Below, piece by piece: positions 1 to 11,507 of a stretch of DNA of 64,000 nucleotides. This DNA is from Symbiodinium microadriaticum (Eukaryota; Sar; Dinophyceae; Suessiales; Symbiodiniaceae). The notes under the pieces are model-generated. The model had not been told where the DNA came from. It did not search any database and worked only from the letters and a program-made list of their open reading frames with translations. The number at the start of each line of letters is the position of its first letter. Positions within the stretch are counted from its first letter, which is position 1. The stretch lies in NCBI GenBank assembly GCA_001939145.1, contig LSRX01000068.1, forward strand, positions 949,160 through 1,013,159, given 5' to 3'. The translations under genes were made by a program, and so were the position numbers.

Positions 1-186
1 GACCCAAAAAAAGGCCCCCGAAGCCCTCCGGCAGAGCCCCAAGGGCCTCCGTCCGTAACTTCTTGACGGCCCCGGGGGAGTTCACCCCTGAACCCTAAGG
101 GTCCGTGCGGCCGAATAGTCCCTTAAGGGTCCCTTTTAGGGTTCCTTACAGGGATCTATAGGGGTTGTACTGGGTTAAGGATTTCA

Positions 187-285
187 GGGTCCATGTGCCC
201 AAATAGTATATACTTTGGCCTTCAAGTAGTCCCTCTTTGGGTTACTTTGGGGCCAAGGTATATACTATTTGGGTACATGGACCCT
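187..285. mobile_element. Palindromic MITE family 2
   Basis: AGGGTCCATGTGCCCAAATA ... its complement TATTTGGGTACATGGACCCT, about 99 bp, with TATATAC next to each arm. The right side continues TTAGGGG. Confidence 0.78.
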
Positions 286-529
286 TAGGGGAACTTCTAC
301 AAGCACCGACCTGACTCCTACAACGGAAAACCCTGAAGCCTAAACCCCAAACCCCCAAACCCCTATAAACCTCCAACTCTAGACCCTGAACCGAAGCCGA
401 ATGCTAGCTCTGACCAAAAACCCCCAAAAGTAGGTAGAAGAATGACCCAACGCCTTACAAAAGGCCACTATTCTACGTACTGTTGGGGTAAGTATCGGCC
501 CTTACCTCTGCCTAAACCCAAAACCCTAA

Positions 530-640
530 CCTAAACCCAAAACCCTAAACCCTAAACCCAAAACCCAAAACCCTAAACCCAAAACCCTAAACCCAAAACC
601 CTAAACCCAAAACCCTAAACCCTAAACCCTAAGTGTCAAC
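530..640 (+). repeat. CCCTAAA (C-strand) telomere-like block
   Basis: About a dozen CCCTAAA or CCCAAAA units in a row. A TTTAGGG block of the opposite orientation follows at 713-780, across a GC-rich island. Confidence 0.85.
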
Positions 641-1195
641 CCTTAACTCGAAACCCCGCCTCGTGGCAGCGCGAGAAGGCCAGCTCCTCGCTTCTCAGCT
701 TCAAGGAAAGCCTTGGTAGTTTAGGGTTTAGGGTTCAGGGATTAGGGTTTAGGGTTTAGGGTTTAGGGATTAGGGTTTAAGGCTTTTTGTTTAAGTGTGG
801 TGAGCCTTCGGGTTTCGGGTTTGGAGTACAGTTGTTTGTATGGCTGATCTATACGCTTATTTGAAACAGCATCTCAAGAGTGAAGGTTGTTTGCACACAC
901 TTGTATGAGGGGTAGTATAGAAGGGTTTATGATATGTGTTTAATGAATTCGCGGTCCGTGTGTTTTGTATAAGGATGGGGGACCTAAAAAGGGACCCTAA
1001 TTTAGAGACTTACCCATACACAGTCATAAAAAAGGTGTGCAATGCCTGTATGAGCCATAGCTCAGGCTGATATCCTCAAGACTCGGCCACAATCGTGCAC
1101 CCATCAACACAAACTTTTCTACATCACAGATCGCTAAAACCAGCTCCGTCCTAGATGCCGCAGGGTTTGGGCTGCAGCGGATCAGAATACCGTGC

Positions 1196-1279
1196 CGAGC
1201 TGCTGCTGGCGCGCATCAGACTCTGCACGAGCCTTGCAAAACCAGTTGAGGGCATTTTCGAAGAACCACTCTTTGGGGT
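1196..1279 (-). CDS. Possible internal exon
   Basis: 84-nt island between acceptor GACGCAG and a GC donor, reading PKEWFFENALNWFCKARAES followed by DARQQQL, with mostly G/C-ending codons. The plus strand is also open, so strand and exon status are not certain. No family recognised. Confidence 0.3.
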
Positions 1280-1635
1280 CTGCGTCTTGAGGGTATGCGG
1301 CGTGCCGTTTAGGGCTGCAAGCCCTCCAAGCTTCACGACACGCTGCTCGGCTGAAACCCTTAATGCTTAGAATAGGGCTGTGGCATATTACACCGCGAAC
1401 AATTTTTATAAAGGAGTCCCGAGGAATAGTATTTGTGTTTTCGGGCCTTGGAGGATTATCGCTTCATCGCTCAACCGCATGGTACGATGAACCCCAAACT
1501 GTGCTCTCGATGAGGAATGTCGCTTAAACTGAGGCTACCATCATAACAATGTCACAGTATGTACTAAATAAATACCCCTTTGCGCCAGTCCTAATCCTCG
1601 CCCGGGAGCCCCTGAGGCCCAAAACCCATGTCCTA

Positions 1636-1751
1636 AGGCTCCATGTGTCTCTCAATAGTATTATATAGTGTATACCTTAGGTCTTGAAGTACCTATATAG
1701 GAAAGCCGTCAAGGCCTAGGTCTATAATTACTGTGCAGTTACATGGAGCCT
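1636..1751. mobile_element. Palindromic MITE family 2, diverged
   Basis: AGGCTCCATGTGTCTCTCAA ... CAGTTACATGGAGCCT followed by TAGGG. The outer arms match family 2; the centre differs. Confidence 0.65.
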
Positions 1752-2181
1752 TAGGGTTCATTCCTTAATGGTTGGGATCGTTCTGCTGTAGGTCTGTAGG
1801 GTCATTCAGGCCCTATGAGAAGCGATCTCGGGTCAAACCCCGACCCCAAAACCACCACACCTTCAAAGGACAACCCTTCATTCTGCCGTGCATTCGGAAA
1901 TGAACAAAGATCCTGAGATCCACCTCTGTGACGAGATCCCGCCGAGCATTCTCAGCAGCCTGTCGACAGCATCTGGTGGCTCTGGGCAGAACAGAACGGC
2001 AGTGGCATGGATGCCCCCTACATGTCTTCTATTCCACTAGTTTAAACTGCTGCTGCTGCTGCTGCTGCTCCTCGACGACGACTACTACTAAACAAACCAA
2101 AGCTTCCATTCTTTCAGGGCAGCAGCATGAACCGAACTAGCACTCCGACATGATCTTCACAGCCTTGCGCATGTTCCCCTA

Positions 2182-2282
2182 AGGGTCCATGTACCCGAAT
2201 AGTATATATACTTTGGCCCCAAAGTACCCAAATAGGGACTACTTTAAGGCCGGAGTATATACTATTTGGGTATATGGACCCT
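2182..2282. mobile_element. Palindromic MITE family 2, best copy
   Basis: AGGGTCCATGTACCCGAATA ... TATTTGGGTATATGGACCCT, preceded by CCCCTA and followed by TAGGG, so TA directly borders both ends and the flanks read as telomere-like sequence. Confidence 0.82.
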
Positions 2283-2678
2283 TAGGGTTTGTGTTTTCAT
2301 GCCACAGCGATGCTGTGGCTGTTGGCTGACGCCGGCTCCGGGCTCGCAGAAGCTTTCGGCTTGGGTGTAGGGTTTAGGGTATATAGGGTTCAGAGTTTCG
2401 GCTTTATAGGGTTGCGTACTGTGGCTTTTTGAATGCAACCAGCACGGGACCCCACTTTCAAGGAGGGCAGCTTTTGAAATTTTACTATGTATAATTCCAA
2501 TAGGGCCTTAAACCCTAAGCCCTACTATTGTTGATGATCCCGACCCCGCATTCGATGAAGGGTGGTTGAGACAGTGTCGGGCCAGTGTTGGGCCTCTAAA
2601 CTCGCAGGAACGTGGTTTCTAGAGCTTTGGGGACGAAGTGTCGCAACCCAACTTAGGCCCTAGACTCTACCCAGAGGC

Positions 2679-2762
2679 ATAGGCTCCATTGTAGTTCCTT
2701 TTTGGATGGCCTTATAGGATCCGAAATATCAGCCACAAAAAGGGACTATGAATGGAGCCTTT
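2679..2762 (+). mobile_element. MITE family 1, diverged subfamily (CTCCATTGTAG)
   Basis: AGGCTCCATTGTAGTTCC ... GGGACTATGAATGGAGCCT with centre CCTTATAGGATCCGAAATAT. Same architecture as the 91-bp elements, with about 80 percent matching arms. Confidence 0.75.
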
Positions 2763-2974
2763 ATAGGTATGTCTAAACCCTGAACCCACCCGTAACCCCT
2801 AAACCCTAAACCCTATAAGCCCTAAACCCTAAATCCTAAACCCTTAACCTGAGCTGCAGAGGCACAAGCACCCTCGGGCCTGGCAGTCCCTAAATCCAGA
2901 ACCCTACACCCTATGGCAAAGAAACCTGGAAACTGCAAGGAGCCGCGACCATTAGAAAAACACTTTTTGCGGTA

Positions 2975-3035
2975 CATGATATATATCTATCTATCTATCT
3001 CTCGATCTATCTATCTAGCTATCTATCTATCTATG

Positions 3036-3066
<31 letters not shown>

Positions 3067-3088
3067 ATATATAATATATAATATATAC

Positions 3089-3130
<42 letters not shown>

Positions 3131-3140
3131 GTATATATAT

Positions 3141-3183
<43 letters not shown>

Positions 3184-3208
3184 TTATATATATATATATA
3201 CATATATC

Positions 3209-3245
<37 letters not shown>
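2975..3245. repeat. Microsatellite cluster (CTAT)n, (AT)n, (GA)n
   Basis: CTAT repeats to about 3070, then about 130 bp of TA-rich repeat, then (GA)n to 3245. Confidence 0.95.
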
Positions 3246-3249
<4 letters not shown>

Positions 3250-3940
3250 TAGCCTAGGGAACACCTCTAAGCAGTTATTCAGGCCCCCACAGCGGACCCC
3301 AACCCCTATAAATTGCAAAGCCGACGCGCAAGACCGATGCCTGCAGCGCAGCATCTTTGGCTGCTAAGGCATCTTTCAGTTCCTACCACGGTGTGCTTTG
3401 CTGCTTAAGAATTGTCTGTGCTTGAGTTGTGGCGAAGGTCTTTGGCTTACAAAGGCGGAGGGGCTGAAAAAACGGAAAGGGCTTTCTTTTTGGCCTCAGG
3501 TTTAGAGTTTAAGGTTCAGGACAGTACTTGCAGTATGCGAGAAAAACCCCTGAAAATCAGATTCTAAAGATGACGAACTGCCTCAATTCTGAAGGGTCAA
3601 AGACTTCTGGGTGGCTTCACTGTGGCTACGAGTATCCTCCTGGTCAGTTTGTCAAAGATCCGAGCGCCCGCTAGATGGCGCTGGCCATGATTTCGGATAA
3701 TTGCTGTTTTTATTCGGGTACATAGGTTTAAACCTTAAACCCTCAACCTAAACCCTCAACCCTAAACCTTAAATTCTAAACCCTAAACCCTAAACCTCAA
3801 CCCAAAACCTTAACCTAAACCAAAAACCCCAAACCGTCCACTTCATCACGGTCCACTGCCAGGAGAGGGCAGCTCAATGGCCACCGGCTCTGAGATTCCC
3901 AGCTCGAGGTCGATCGAATCAAGTCCATTCATTTGATACG

Positions 3941-4045
3941 TGTAGTCTCCATTCTAGTTCTTTTTTGGGGTTAACTGTGGTTACCGTATAGGATCCTTAG
4001 TACAAAGTTGCTTAAACCAAAAAAGGCACTACAATGGAGACTACA
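3941..4045 (+). mobile_element. MITE family 1, diverged subfamily
   Basis: TGTAGTCTCCATTCTAGTTC ... the complementary arm CACTACAATGGAGACTACA, about 105 bp, with the GGATCC-containing centre. No open frame of interest. Confidence 0.78.
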
Positions 4046-5034
4046 GGTCATGGTGGCGCGAGGTCGCGCTCTCTCCCGCTCTCTATATAACAACCGAGTC
4101 TCCACATCCCTGGAATCATCCCGGTTCGGCGCAGCTAGTCTGGGCAACAGCCATGTGGCCGGCAAGAGCATGCAGAGCCCTGTTAGAAGAACGCGGCCAT
4201 TCTGTACGAAATCGTCCCCTGCCCAACTTCATCGGCACGCCAGTTTTCAGGTGGGTTTTGCATTGCGGTGTAGGGTTTGGGGTTTCCTTAGGGCCTAGGG
4301 CTCAGGGGTTCTTGTTTTCGCTGTTGGTCGAACTTGGCTCCGTGTCTCTGAACCGTATCCTGCAGACCCAAGTCCTTCACTGCAAGTGTGTGTGCGTGTG
4401 CGCGTGGGTGTGTGAGTGTGTCTGTTCTGTCTGTCTGTCTCTGTGTGTGTGTGTGTCAATATCGGGGTTAAGGCAGGGCATTTCGCGCCTAGAGGATAAA
4501 CAATCTAACCCTAAACCCTAAACCCTAAACCCCAAGCAGGGACTTCATGGGGACTACACGGGCACACGTCCTGGACTTCTGTCTCCAAATCGCTTCGGAG
4601 AAGGACCACTTGCCTGAAGGTGCGAGATCACCCGTTTTGGGATGGGCGTTGAGCTATCATCCCAAACCGCCCCAAAGTCCCACAGAATCGCAGGCGATGA
4701 TCCCTTGCTTGTAATTAGGACATCACCCCTAAACTCGTACTCCATGGGAGCCTAGACCCCAGACCACTGTTGTACTTTAGCCTGGCTTAGGCTTAAGATC
4801 CATCATATATCGCGTGCTTGCATGCCCGAAGATGCACCTTGCGGGGTGCTGGTTGCAGATCTTAGGTCAAGCTCACGGAATAAGGACAGCAGCATATCTT
4901 CAACTCTTGTGCACTTGTGTAGAAAGATATACATATGCATGCACATATATAGACATAGATGTAGATGCAGATATAGAATATAGTAGTACAGATGTAGTAG
5001 CATAGATGTAGTAATACAGACATATAAATATCGA

Positions 5035-5480
5035 TATAGTAAGGTAGACATAGGTATAGATATAGATATAGATATAGATATAGATAAAGGGAGCGGTAGA
5101 GGTAGGGATGCAGACATAGACTGATGTAGGTAAAGATACAAACAAAGAGCAGCAACACAACACGACAAGCGAATGTGCAGCTGGATAGTTGGCAAAGTAA
5201 CTACAAAAAAAACATACAGTTCATACACATAACTTAATCATGAATGTATATGTATAGATTCGAACGTGTATTTATTTGTGTATATATCTACAATATATAC
5301 ACACATATATATATATATATACATTTATATGTATATATATATATATATATGTATGCGTATGTATATGTTTATGTGCATGTGTATGTATGTATGTATGTAT
5401 GTATGCATGCATGCATGCATGCATGCATGCATGCATGTATGTGTATGCGTGGCTCTGTGTGTGTGTGTGCTTGTATGTGT
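5035..5480. repeat. Microsatellite cluster (ATAGAT), (TA), (TATG), (CATG), (TG)
   Basis: The overlapping open frames of repeated Tyr/Ile/Met/His are artefacts of these repeats. Confidence 0.95.
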
Positions 5481-5814
5481 CACGATGATCGTAACGTTCC
5501 CATCCCTTACCAAAAGCGCAGCTTTCGCACGCGTCAACCCTGTCACTCAATTGGTGACCTGCCTTGACCAGGTTTTAGGGTTTAGGCTCTCGGCTTGGAG
5601 TTCGGCTCTCGGCAATTTTAGGGTTATGGCCTGGGGCTTTGGAGTGTAGGGCCTTGAAGATTAGGAAAGAGTGACCCCTACAGCAAAAACGCCACCTCAA
5701 CAAAGTCAATGACACTGAATATGCGTTCGCCCTTCGCCTTCGATGCTGCAAGCGTAACCCCTTCTTGAAGATACGGAAGACGAAAACCCGAAAACCCCAA
5801 CTGCCGAAATTTTG

Positions 5815-6300
5815 GGGTACTTAAATTTCATGTTACAATGCCATACAGTACTGAATGAACATATGAAATGCATCCTCTACGTGTGCAAAACCACACAATA
5901 TCAAATATGCTTCATAGAATAACAGAGCATAGCCAAATGTAACATAGTGTTAGCTAATGAAAAAGAACAAACTGTTATCTACTAGTTACTAAGGCGTGTT
6001 ATAAGATAGGGTGATGCATTTCAGTAAATCATGTTAAAATGTTAAAACATGACAGAATTGAAACCAACATAACATAATGTGATATAACCAACATAATATA
6101 GCACAGTATTTTCGAACAGAATAGAATAACACATCATATGTTGTTGTTAATGTGCTGTAAGGCTGTACGGGATAATGTACTATTCTGTACCATCGCAGAC
6201 TGATATTCTGGAATTTACTATGCATTTACCTCCATATATAATATCGATTTAATATCAATATACTATAGAATAGTACGTTTCTATATGATAGATGTCATCC
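5815..6300. other. AT-rich segment without telomere-like repeats
   Basis: About 480 bp rich in ATAACATA and TGTTAAAATG words, much lower GC than the surroundings, no gene seen. It ends at a C-rich run (6300-6335). Confidence 0.6.
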
Positions 6301-6451
6301 CCCCACAGCCAGCCACCCCACCCCCCCCCCTCCCTCAGGCCCAAAAAGCATGCTAAAAGAGAGGGCCAAAAGCAATACGCCCCCGTTTAGGGGTTCGGGG
6401 CTCTAGGATTCTGGAATTAAGGTTTTGCCGGAGCTGCTGCAAAGATCTCAC

Positions 6452-6487
6452 CTGCCTCGAGGCTTTGTCATTCTGTGCAGCCAGCTC
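6452..6487 (-). CDS. Possible 36-nt micro-exon
   Basis: ELAAQNDKASRQ, phase 0, between acceptor ACCCAG and canonical donor GTGAGA. Short, and the plus strand is also open. Confidence 0.28.
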
Positions 6488-7189
6488 CTGGGTATGCCCG
6501 TATGCGACGGCAGAAACCCGACAAACATTTCGGGGTTTGGCGAAATGCATTGGAGTTCTAAGTTCCGGATCCCTAAAGACCTCAAGACCTTAAACCCATT
6601 AAACGATGCTCATCCCGAAAACCCTTGGCAAACGATACAGTGCGTTGCCCTCCACCGAAGCCCAACGTTCGTCAGGGTTGTCGTATTTTACAATCCTCTT
6701 CAGCCTGCAGGCGTCATTTCTCGAACTCCGTAAGTGCAAGTCATCACAATTCCATGTCCCGGTATCCATTCAGGGCTTAGGGCTCCAACTCTAGTCGTCG
6801 GGCTTAATCGCATTTGGGGTTGAGTGACGGTCTCTTCACATCGATGCCCTAGAGCCGAACCTTCAAGCCAACCCCCCCGGCCCCGCCCGGTACCCGAAAC
6901 CCTAAAACGCCGATCCTCAAACCGTGCACTTGCTCGCCCTTCAAACCCTGTCCTAGTCATCGCCGAACCTGTAAAGCACCCAGCCTGCAACCCGAATCAC
7001 TGAACCCTGGAACCCGCACCATAACGTAGGCCTGAGACTAACAACCGCATGGTGGCAAGAGGGCATACAAGAAGATTTTTGTCAAGGCCCTTTAAGAAAG
7101 AAGATTTTATGTATCAGCGGTCTACTGCAACTCCTGGGTCCTGAAGCCGGAAAAGCCTAAACCTAACACCCTACGCCAATTCACCCCTA

Positions 7190-7277
7190 AGGGCCCTTGT
7201 ACCCAAATATGTACTTTGGCCCCAACACAAAATACGTTCAGGCCTTAAAGTCTATAACATTTGGGTACATAGACCTC
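7190..7277. mobile_element. Palindromic MITE family 2, degenerate
   Basis: AAGGGCCCTTGTACCCAAAT and CATTTGGGTACATAGACC arms; the centre keeps ACTTTGGCCCC. Confidence 0.6.
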
Positions 7278-7388
7278 TATACCCCAAAGCCTAAGCCCTA
7301 TTATACTCTAAGCTCCAATACCCTATACCCTAAACCCTTTTCCCTAAACCCTATACCCTAAAGCCAAAACCCGAATCCCTAGGGTAAC

Positions 7389-7439
7389 CTGCAACTCTAG
7401 TTCCAGGGCTCGGCTGCGTCCCAGATCTCCGTTCGCCTG
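7389..7439 (-). CDS. Possible 51-nt exon
   Basis: QANGDLGRSRALELELQ, phase 0, between CCTCAG and GTTACC. It sits in a GC-rich island inside CCCTAAA-type sequence. Low confidence. Confidence 0.27.
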
Positions 7440-8109
7440 CTGAGGCTTCGCGTCGGTTGCGAGGGAGCGCAGGGTTCGGAAACATAGGGAAGAAAAGAGC
7501 CAAGCCCTAGAACTTCACTAGAGTTTTAGGGTGTAGGGTTTAAGACTGAACCCTAAACTGTCGAGTTTTAGGGTTTAGGGTTGTTTTACTCAACCCCCTA
7601 GTCCCTGCTAAATAGTCGGCCTCTCTACGTTGTCGTTCCTCCTCGAACCCATCGGGAACAAAAGCAGCCTGCAAGCAGCACATACAGCGCCATCGGCAGA
7701 GTCAGTGACTGCACGCTGCAACGGCGCAGGCAGCGGAACATGCACTAGGCTAAACCCTACACCCTCAACCCGCCATATTGTATGCCCATCCTAAAACCTT
7801 AACCCTAAACCCTAATATAAACCCTAAACCCTATAAACCCTAAATTACTTTGGCTTTAATCTTAACTCAAGCCTACACTCTAAACCCGGTACCCTGAACC
7901 CATATTATATGCCCATCCCCCCCTACTTTGGCTTTTCATCTTCGAGGCCCTGGCTTGGCTTGCCAAACCATAATTTTCTACACGGCCGCTGCTTGAAGCA
8001 TTCTGCTGTTCGACCCTACGAAACACTAGGAGGCTCGGTTGTACAAGAAAGTAAACCAACAAACAGTGTGCGTCTTTGTGCATATATAATGCATACATAC
8101 GTATATATG

Positions 8110-8118
8110 TATAGAGAG

Positions 8119-8169
<51 letters not shown>

Positions 8170-8188
8170 GAGAGAGAGAGAGATAGAG

Positions 8189-8227
<39 letters not shown>

Positions 8228-8470
8228 CAGATGGATAGATAGATAGATGGAAAGAAAGAAAGGTAGATAAATAGGTGAATCGATAGATAGATAGATGAAA
8301 AATACCTGTAGTCTCCATTGTAGTTCCTGTTTGGGGGTTACCTTTTAGGATCCTTAATANTAGATAGATAGATAGATAGATAGATAGACAGATGGATAGA
8401 TAGATAGATGGAAAGAAAGAAAGGTAGATAAATAGGTGAATCGATAGATAGATAGATGAAAAATACCTGT
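8110..8470. repeat. (GACA)n/(GATA)n microsatellite, duplicated around an N
   Basis: 8206-8308 and 8361-8466 are nearly identical; the single N is at 8360. Confidence 0.9.
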
Positions 8471-8538
8471 GGGTTACCTTTTAGGATCCTTAATATAGAA
8501 CTGGATAAACCAAAAAAAGGAACTACAATGGAGACTCT
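8307..8538 (+). mobile_element. MITE family 1, split by a duplicated microsatellite
   Basis: Left arm TGTAGTCTCCATTGTAGTTC at 8307 and right arm GGAACTACAATGGAGACT near 8535. The centre (GGGTTACCTTTTAGGATCC) occurs twice, separated by an N and a second copy of the preceding GATA repeat. See finding on misassembly. A further right-arm fragment lies at 8578-8592. Confidence 0.7.
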
Positions 8539-8589
8539 AGGCTAGGTAGGGGATAGGAGGACCTCGTCAGTATTGGGTACAATGGAGAC

Positions 8590-8725
8590 TTTAGGTAGGT
8601 AGTTAGGTAGGTGGGTCCCTACCCGTAGGAGGTAGGTCCCGAAACCCTAAACCCTAAACCCGTAGGTGGGTGGGTAGGTAGGTAGGTAGGTAGGTAGGTG
8701 GGTAGGTTGCTAGGTAGGTAGGTAG
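8590..8725. repeat. (TAGG)n microsatellite
   Basis: GGTAGGTAGGTGGGTAGG-type repeat interrupted by two CCCTAAA units at 8645. Confidence 0.9.
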
Positions 8726-8966
8726 ATGGTTTGGACTAGTCGTAAACTGCAAAAGTCGGCCTCGCGCTTGCGGAGCTCAGGGGCTCCGGCAAGGAGCGCT
8801 CCTGGCGGCGGGGGAGACGGGGCGAAGTGACTAGGGTGCTTTTTTTTTTTGTTTTTTTTTTGGGGGGGGGGTGGGTTAGGGGTTTAGGGTTTAAGGTTTG
8901 GGGTCTAGGGTCTAGGGGTTTGGAATCATTTAGAAGTAAGAAGCAATGCAGCAAGGCAGATCAGGG

Positions 8967-9064
8967 TCACAGGTTTGTACCCGCTCTTCTTATGTACGAA
9001 AACTCCCGAAACCCTACGTTCCCGACCTCGATATTGCCCACCAGCTGCAGAGCCAAATGATCGC
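8967..9064. other. Exon-like island open on both strands
   Basis: Plus: VRKLPKPYVPDLDIAHQLQS and on. Minus: after TTTGCCAG, DHLALQLVGNIEVGNVGF then FSYIRRAGTNL and stop. Both look protein-like; I cannot choose. Confidence 0.35.
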
Positions 9065-9171
9065 CTGGCAAAAGCGAGGCCGTTCAGGGCTGAGCGTGAA
9101 ACATGCATGCATATTTACTTATGCGGATGGGTGCATGTCACTTGGTCTGTATGCACACATATGCGGCATGT

Positions 9172-9440
9172 GTATGTAGGTATGTATGTATGTATGTATG
9201 TATGTATGTATGTATGTATGTATGTATGTTGTATGTATGTATGTTGTATGTATGTATGTATGTATGTATGTATGTATGTACGTACGTACGTAGGTAGGTA
9301 GGTATGTATGTATGTATGTATGTACGTACGTACGTAGGTAGGTAGGTATGTATGTATGTATGTATGTATGTATGTATGTGCATGTGTGTGTGTATATGTA
9401 TGTGTATGTGTATGTGTATGTGTATGTATATGTATATGTA
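9172..9440. repeat. (TATG)n microsatellite with ACGTACGT inserts
   Basis: About 270 bp of TATG with two TACGTACGTACGTAGG blocks. All open frames here are repeat artefacts. Confidence 0.95.
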
Positions 9441-10211
9441 TACACAAGCTTTTGCATGGATGCATTGATGCATGGCCCTACCCTAGTATGTATACGTATC
9501 TATGTATGCACGTGTGTACATGCATGTGTATATGCATGCATGCATGCATGCATGCAGCAGGCACGTATGTACGTCCGTATACGCCTATGCACATCAGTGC
9601 ACACACATTGATGTACATCTGTGCGCAGATGTATATAGAACATGTGCATACACATATGCGTATATGTACATATGTATGCATGCTTGAATATATGAATATC
9701 TAACATGTGTGTACACAAAACCATGTACGTGTATGCCATGGATGCGTCCACATGCTTGTTGAACAGACTAGCAAGCCGTATTTTGCAGAAAGGACACAAC
9801 ACATATCAACCGATAGATCTATCGATGTACCTATCTGCCTAGCTATGTGTCCATACTGCCAGGCCCTCACAATGCCTCCTCCGGAGCTGCAGTCCGTTTC
9901 CGCCTCCTCTTCCTGGGCAGCAACGGCGGTCGCCTGTTCTTCGAAGGCTGAATCAGAGGGCTTGGCGGTTGGTAGGGTTCATGGAGCTTAAAGCTTCGGG
10001 CTTCTTTTGGCTGGATTAGGGGATTAGGGGACCTGAACCAGGCTTCTAGTAAAGCTCCGAAGCAAGACAATACCAACCAGGAGGGGTTTAGGAGTGAATT
10101 ACATGAGGTTTGGGGATAGGCAGCGGCGAATTCACACGTCTGCTATGCTCCAAGTAACTCGTTGAACTGCCAGAGGCCTGCAAGCACGGTAACACTGCAA
10201 GTGGCCACCCT

Positions 10212-10255
10212 AAGGCTCCATGTACCTACATAGTACATACTAAGGCCTGAAAGTG
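10212..10255. mobile_element. MITE family 2, left-arm fragment
   Basis: AAGGCTCCATGTACCTACAT and TAAGGCCTGAAAGTGCCCAA match the left half; the right arm is missing. Confidence 0.45.
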
Positions 10256-11218
10256 CCCAAAGAGGAAACCTTTCCATGCACATGAGCCATGCAACGCTAC
10301 TTGAGGGCACAAGGCTTACATTGGGCATCGAGCTGGGCAACCGCTGTTTTAAGACACGTCAACAGTAGTATACTGAGACGTGGGCCTAGAATCTTGAAGG
10401 GATCATAGTCTGCAACAATGTGCGCTTAACCCCGAACCCAAGTAACCCCAATATCCTGCATGAGCCCCGCATTCTCATTCTTTCAACCCATGGTGCTTAC
10501 CAAAAACCACAAGGAGAAACCCCCATGGCAGCGTAGAGGTCAACCCTAGACCCTGAAGCCAAATCCGAACCACACCTCAAACCCTAAACCCTATACCCTA
10601 AACCCTCAAACCCTAAACCCTAAACCCTCAAAAAAAATTCAACCCGCAGGAGCGCCGAGCGTGAGAACGACAAACCCCCAACCTGAAAAGTCCCTGACCC
10701 GTTGTTTGTAGGGGTTTAGGGTTTAGGGTTTAGGGCTATTCAACTACAACTATAGCCCTTCGATTCAAACACAATGCTGATAGACACAAATCCGAGACTG
10801 CACTCCCCCTAAACGCGCCATTCCTAAATTGTCCCAGAGGCACCTGGAACTTGGGGGCAGCTTCCAGGCCGCAAAACCTCAAAGGTCGTTGGACTCAGGG
10901 CTTTATCTTAGGGTTTAAGCTGTGTTTAGGGTTTAGGATCTCGGGTTTAGGGTTTAAGGATCAGGGTTTTGGCCTGTTGCTTTGGTTATTCTGGCTACCC
11001 ATCTCTTCATGTAGGCGTCACCATTGAGAGGATAAAAGGGTACATCTGGAATTGATACCTGTCTGCGTCTGCGCGGTCATGCTGTGGGTGCCTCTGCGCC
11101 CCCTCCATACTCCCAACCTTTGACCCTATGGCCTTAAAGGCCCGAAATCGGCACGGTAAGTCAAGCCTAATTATCGGGCCCTTTGGTCCGTGAGAGGTCA
11201 ACCCTTTTATGGTACGGC

Positions 11219-11305
11219 TGATGACACAAATCTACACTACCCATAATAGGGAATATACCATCATTCCCATAGTTTAGGGTCCTTAAGGCAATGCGAATTT
11301 ATATC
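11219..11305. mobile_element. Element related to 24054-24197
   Basis: Ends TGATGACACAAATCTAC/GCGAATTTATATCA; shares CATAGTTTAGGGTCCTTAAG with the 24-kb element. Confidence 0.5.
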
Positions 11306-11343
11306 ACCAACCGCAGCAACCCAAGTCCAAGTGGCAATGGAAC

Positions 11344-11376
11344 TTCCAGCGCCTGGGCCTGGTTCTCTGATGGCGC
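11344..11376 (-). CDS. Possible 33-nt micro-exon
   Basis: APSENQAQALE between CCCGCCAG and GTTCCA, phase 0. Not verifiable from sequence alone. Confidence 0.22.
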
Positions 11377-11398
11377 CTGGCGGGCTTCCCTAACCATC

Positions 11399-11507
11399 AG
11401 GGTCCAAGTACCTAATAAGCATATACTCTTCTGAATACTAACCTACGAAACGACTATCCGCAACCCAGGTACATGATTATGAGGTCCTTTGGACCCTTAG
11501 GGTAACA
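11399..11507. mobile_element. MITE family 2, degenerate
   Basis: AGGGTCCAAGTACCTAATAA ... CCAGGTACATGATTATG then GGACCCTTAGGG; partial arm pairing. Confidence 0.5.

Larger units (their letters stand above)
1..5000. other. Gene-poor region with telomere-like runs, MITEs and exon-like islands
   Basis: CCCTAAA runs at 500-640, 2770-2850, 3720-3830 and 4505-4535; TTTAGGG at 715-780. GC-rich islands at about 660-710, 1196-1279, 1930-2010, 2300-2360, 3340-3385, 3855-3925 and 4555-4740 are open on one or both strands, but I cannot assemble a gene. Confidence 0.6.

Noticed and set aside
530..780. A true chromosome end (telomere)
   Set aside because: Runs are short, mutated, and in both orientations within 200 bp; unique sequence continues on both sides.
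9103..9473. Multiple overlapping open frames over the TATG repeat
   Set aside because: Low-complexity translation of a tetranucleotide microsatellite in several frames on both strands.
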